Source of the DNA: a virus
Reading direction: 5' to 3' (one strand)
Length of the DNA: 35,735 nt
IMG/VR virus record: IMGVR_UViG_3300006916_004440
Coordinates: 1-35,735 of that record
This document shows positions 32,831 to 35,735 of the stretch, piece after piece; the stretch's first letter is position 1, and each line of letters opens with the position of its first letter. The notes under the pieces were generated by a model. That model saw nothing but the letters and a program-made list of their open reading frames with translations, was not told the DNA's origin and did no database searches. Made by a program: the position numbers and the translations under genes.

Positions 32831-34062
32831 GCGACGGCTATGGCACACCAATTCGCCTTCACTTTGACGGTGGGTTAGGTATGGATTTGCTTGCTGGATT
32901 AGGCGCTGACATAGCACCTTTTCCTCCTATGGAACTTCAGGCTCTTTCTATTGCTCTCAGTGTAGAGCGAAAAGTAGGTGGTATGCCTATTCCTCTTTTC
33001 GGGGGAACTCGTATGGGTATTGACTTGAATATGGTCAATTCTACTATTGTTATCGAAGGTATCTTTACCGATGACGATGTAAACCGACGCTCATCAGCCG
33101 CCACAGCCGCTGTATCTGTCATTGACTTTGCTGTAAATCAGGCTCAAGTTGATACCGTAGGGCAGTTCACTCAAGTAGCAGACCGAGTTTTTTACGATAA
33201 TCTTCTTGAATTAACCTTAACAGAGCAAGACGGAACAGTGTTGGATATTTTTTTCATAGCGGGTAGTGGTGATTTTTCTAATCCCGGTGTAACGAATGTT
33301 TCATCAAGCGATTCTGACCCCGGCCCTTCAGGAACAAAAATTTACACGCACACTACACTCACCCCTCCAGCAGTTATAGCCCAGTCAATAATTACAGCAT
33401 TGGGCGGTAGCCATCTTAATTCAACAATCACTGGTTCTGTATCGACATCTGAATTTGCACCCGCTGCTGGTAGTTCAAAACTCACGCTCACGCAAGGCAC
33501 AACAGGAAAGATGACCTCCAATGATTCAGTATTGTTTCGCACTTCAGGCGACTACGCTCCATATCACAGACCGTTTAGCGGAGGCACAAGTGCTACGGAC
33601 ATCAATAACAAATCGGCTGGAGATAAAGTGCAAGACTTGTATGGTATTTTACACAATACAGATAGAGGCACTGCCGCTTTAATCGTCGGCACAGCAGTGG
33701 CTGTAGCATCAGGAGGGGTAGCACTCGCCGCTGCTGGCGCTGTGGCAGCCACAGGTGGTCTTCAGACAATTTTTAACGGAGACTACCCCATTGGTCTACA
33801 GATACCATACAACTCAATGATTCAGGCTAAAGGTGGTAAAAAATACAGCGTGCGTAATTTTTTAATTAAGACTGGGTTATTTCAGACAACAGGTGGAAAA
33901 ATCTCAGACGGTAACGAAAAGTCAGCAAACGTAGAGTTTAGCACTCTTGACGACTCTACTGGTATTCAAGGCACAATACAAAAGTTCGATGTGGGTTACA
34001 ACGCTGGAGAACAGCACTACACATATCAAATGGTCTTTGCTCCGATTGACATAATTATTTGA
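32827..34062 (+). CDS. Tail-tip protein with internal hydrophobic segment
   Basis: The 411-residue protein directly follows the tape measure (ATGA overlap, AGGTAG upstream), where distal tail or hub proteins usually lie. The N-terminal 90 residues, with LSVERKVGGMPIPLFGGTRM then GIDLNMVNSTIVIEGIF, look like a baseplate or tail-tip beta domain. Residues 281-311 are a continuous Ala/Gly/Val stretch (GTAALIVGTAVAVASGGVAL onward) long enough to cross a membrane. It lies in the middle of an otherwise soluble protein. The C-terminal part (YTYQMVFAPIDIII) is again beta-like and could close the N-terminal domain. I infer a tail-tip component, possibly one that perturbs the host membrane. Confidence 0.75.
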   Translation: MSDGYGTPIRLHFDGGLGMDLLAGLGADIAPFPPMELQALSIALSVERKVGGMPIPLFGGTRMGIDLNMVNSTIVIEGIFTDDDVNRRSSAATAAVSVIDFAVNQAQVDTVGQFTQVADRVFYDNLLELTLTEQDGTVLDIFFIAGSGDFSNPGVTNVSSSDSDPGPSGTKIYTHTTLTPPAVIAQSIITALGGSHLNSTITGSVSTSEFAPAAGSSKLTLTQGTTGKMTSNDSVLFRTSGDYAPYHRPFSGGTSATDINNKSAGDKVQDLYGILHNTDRGTAALIVGTAVAVASGGVALAAAGAVAATGGLQTIFNGDYPIGLQIPYNSMIQAKGGKKYSVRNFLIKTGLFQTTGGKISDGNEKSANVEFSTLDDSTGIQGTIQKFDVGYNAGEQHYTYQMVFAPIDIII

Positions 34063-34071
34063 GGTGACGAT

Positions 34072-35735
34072 ATGCCAATCATGCTTCAATCCAATCACGC
34101 TTTGTTCTTTGATGGCGTGAGCGATAGCGTCATTATCCCACAGGGCAACTTCAGTAGGGTAGGAGAAGACTACGACAAAGAAACCGACATTACCCGTAGA
34201 AGTTCAGCGTCGATTGTATCTCATGCAACAGGAAGAGGTATGGTTGCTGATTTGTTAGGCGATGGCTTGGCTATTGAGGCATGGGTCGTCCCTGACTGTG
34301 GTGGTGTGATTCTCATGAAAGAAGGTCAGTTCCGTCTTAGCATGGGAACGGTTGATACACCCGGCCCAGTTGAGTTTGAAGCCAATCTCACTTCTGCCTC
34401 TACAGGTGCGATGAAGGTTTTTCTTCGCAGCGCTCAGCCTGAAACAAATGGGTATGATGGACAAGTCTACCCAGTGACTACATTTGGTGGGCTTGATGAT
34501 GCTTACAACCGCTTTGATAGCGGTAAAGATAAAGCAACATCACTAAGTCAAAATCAAAGACCACTCTACCATCTTGTTGCTTGTATCAATAGAGGTAAGG
34601 CTGAAGTTTACGTCAATGGGGATTTGGTAGCCCAACAAATAATTCCTCTCGATGCTGCCTTAAGACCAAAGAACTCACATGTCTATATTGGTGGTAAAGG
34701 TGGTGAGTTCAGAGGTGTGATTGAAGGCATTCACGTCTCTTCATCGTTTAACAACGAGATGATAACTCGTAACCCATCAATGGTTGGTGATAAGACTGTA
34801 TCGTTGTATAGATTTGAAGAGCCTATCTCACCTCTAAGTGGCGTTTACACCATAACTGATGTGATTGAAACATCTTACAATGACGATGGGTTAGCCTCAG
34901 CAGAGACTCATCTCTCTTCAATACCAATTTCTCCCGCTGATGCTCAATCTTTGGCTAACGCTTTGACTGGTAAAACGATTACAGACACCTATGTTGATTT
35001 TACAGTCTCCCCATACTCAACTGGTGATTACTCTGTTATTGACAGATACAGCACACCCGGCACGACTACCAATCATCTCGTGCCTCACGTTCCTTACAAT
35101 CTTCTCATCAATCCCGGCTCAATCAATCAAGACTCAAAGAAGCCAAACGGTAAACCACCTGAGCGTGTGCGTTTGCACCGCATCAACATTTCATCAGGTC
35201 GATTGTTAGTATCAAGTATTCACTTGGATTTCAAGACAACAACCAACACCGATGGACTACGACCCGTTCTTCATTCAACACACATAGCGGCTAACGGAGC
35301 AAACTCATTTGTCGTTATCTCAGCCGATTGTCTCATCGAAAACGGCACAGGTCGCCCGTATCAACCACCTCATCTTTCTACACAATTGATTGACAGAGCA
35401 GGTCAGATGTTGATTGATGAAGGGCTATACGAGCAACACGCTATGGTGTATTCCAGTCGTATGTCTACAACTGCTGTCGATACAGACAACCCGTTTGCAG
35501 TGGCTTGGCCTACCGATTTGGATGAGAGTTTTCAGATAGGACACTCAGGTCGCCATACACTCAATCACGTTGAAGGTCATCCGTATCTCAGGCTCATGCC
35601 TCGTGCCAATGAAGAAACGCTTGACCAACAGGCTGGTAATTCTGACATTCTCACACTGACATACGATGCTGCTTCAAAAGGTATTGATTCGATGTTTCCT
35701 ATCAATTCTCAAGTTGATTACTACAAAGACACAGC
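34072..35735 (+). CDS. LamG/concanavalin-like tail adhesin, 3'-partial
   Basis: The frame starts at ATG 34072 after TTGAGGTGAC and stays open to the right edge (554 codons seen). Residues about 5-225 have the pattern of a LamG/concanavalin A-like jelly roll: HALFFDGVSDSVIIP at the start, LAIEAWVVPD, GGVILMKEGQFRLSMG, then LYHLVACINRGKAEVYVNGD and HVYIGGKGGEFRGVIEGIHV. Such domains bind glycans. Later parts (about 300-554) are beta-rich with an RLHRINISSGRLLVSSIHLD segment and are not recognised. As the gene after the tail-tip protein it is a good candidate for receptor or host-surface binding. The true length and C-terminus are outside the window. Confidence 0.85.
   Translation, partial: MPIMLQSNHALFFDGVSDSVIIPQGNFSRVGEDYDKETDITRRSSASIVSHATGRGMVADLLGDGLAIEAWVVPDCGGVILMKEGQFRLSMGTVDTPGPVEFEANLTSASTGAMKVFLRSAQPETNGYDGQVYPVTTFGGLDDAYNRFDSGKDKATSLSQNQRPLYHLVACINRGKAEVYVNGDLVAQQIIPLDAALRPKNSHVYIGGKGGEFRGVIEGIHVSSSFNNEMITRNPSMVGDKTVSLYRFEEPISPLSGVYTITDVIETSYNDDGLASAETHLSSIPISPADAQSLANALTGKTITDTYVDFTVSPYSTGDYSVIDRYSTPGTTTNHLVPHVPYNLLINPGSINQDSKKPNGKPPERVRLHRINISSGRLLVSSIHLDFKTTTNTDGLRPVLHSTHIAANGANSFVVISADCLIENGTGRPYQPPHLSTQLIDRAGQMLIDEGLYEQHAMVYSSRMSTTAVDTDNPFAVAWPTDLDESFQIGHSGRHTLNHVEGHPYLRLMPRANEETLDQQAGNSDILTLTYDAASKGIDSMFPINSQVDYYKDT

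Overview
This window is part of the genome of a head-tailed double-stranded DNA virus (Caudoviricetes-like). It contains most of the packaging, head, neck and tail genes in one long, almost unbroken plus-strand series. Genes are packed with 1-4 base stop/start overlaps (ATGA, TGATG, TTGA, GTGA), usually preceded by GGTGA, GAGGTGA or GGAG Shine-Dalgarno sites. Only one convincing gene lies on the minus strand. I see no rRNA, tRNA, CRISPR array, insertion sequence, integrase, replication or lysis gene. The host cannot be read directly. The many zinc-binding modules (including two in the portal), the GGTGA-type ribosome sites, the LAGLIDADG protein and the overall protein style fit a virus of an uncultivated archaeon, for example one related to marine Euryarchaeota viruses. 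That assignment is inference and should be tested by terminase and capsid phylogeny.

Layout. Bases 1-2820 hold small genes: a 5'-partial protein, a Q/N-rich protein, a two-helix membrane protein, a minus-strand Cys-rich protein, a tandem zinc/HTH protein that may be the small terminase, and a small acidic protein. Bases 2817-8208 hold three large unrecognised proteins (629, 777 and 390 aa). Terminase large subunit (8208-9692) and a 300-aa unknown follow. Then comes an unusual cargo pair: a virus-encoded HMG-CoA lyase homologue with its active-site residues intact (10575-11429), and a winged-helix-like/LAGLIDADG protein (11454-12686). The portal (12683-14449) carries two zinc ribbons. It is followed by three small proteins and then a 1837-aa giant (16046-21559), whose C-terminal part looks like an ATP-dependent DNA ligase core that has lost its catalytic lysine.

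The capsid set is a maturation protease fused to a scaffold (21604-22983), with a strong internal ribosome site that should also make free scaffold, then the major capsid protein (23023-24198) and small beta-rich proteins that share its leader sequence. Neck genes follow (24659-28316), including two small genes of 57 and 37 aa. The tail set is a large tail tube protein, a SAP-domain protein, a tail-assembly-chaperone pair with a possible -1 frameshift, a short tape measure, a tail-tip protein with a membrane-active-looking segment, and a LamG/concanavalin-like adhesin running off the right edge. No sheath gene is visible, so within this window the particle looks siphovirus-like.
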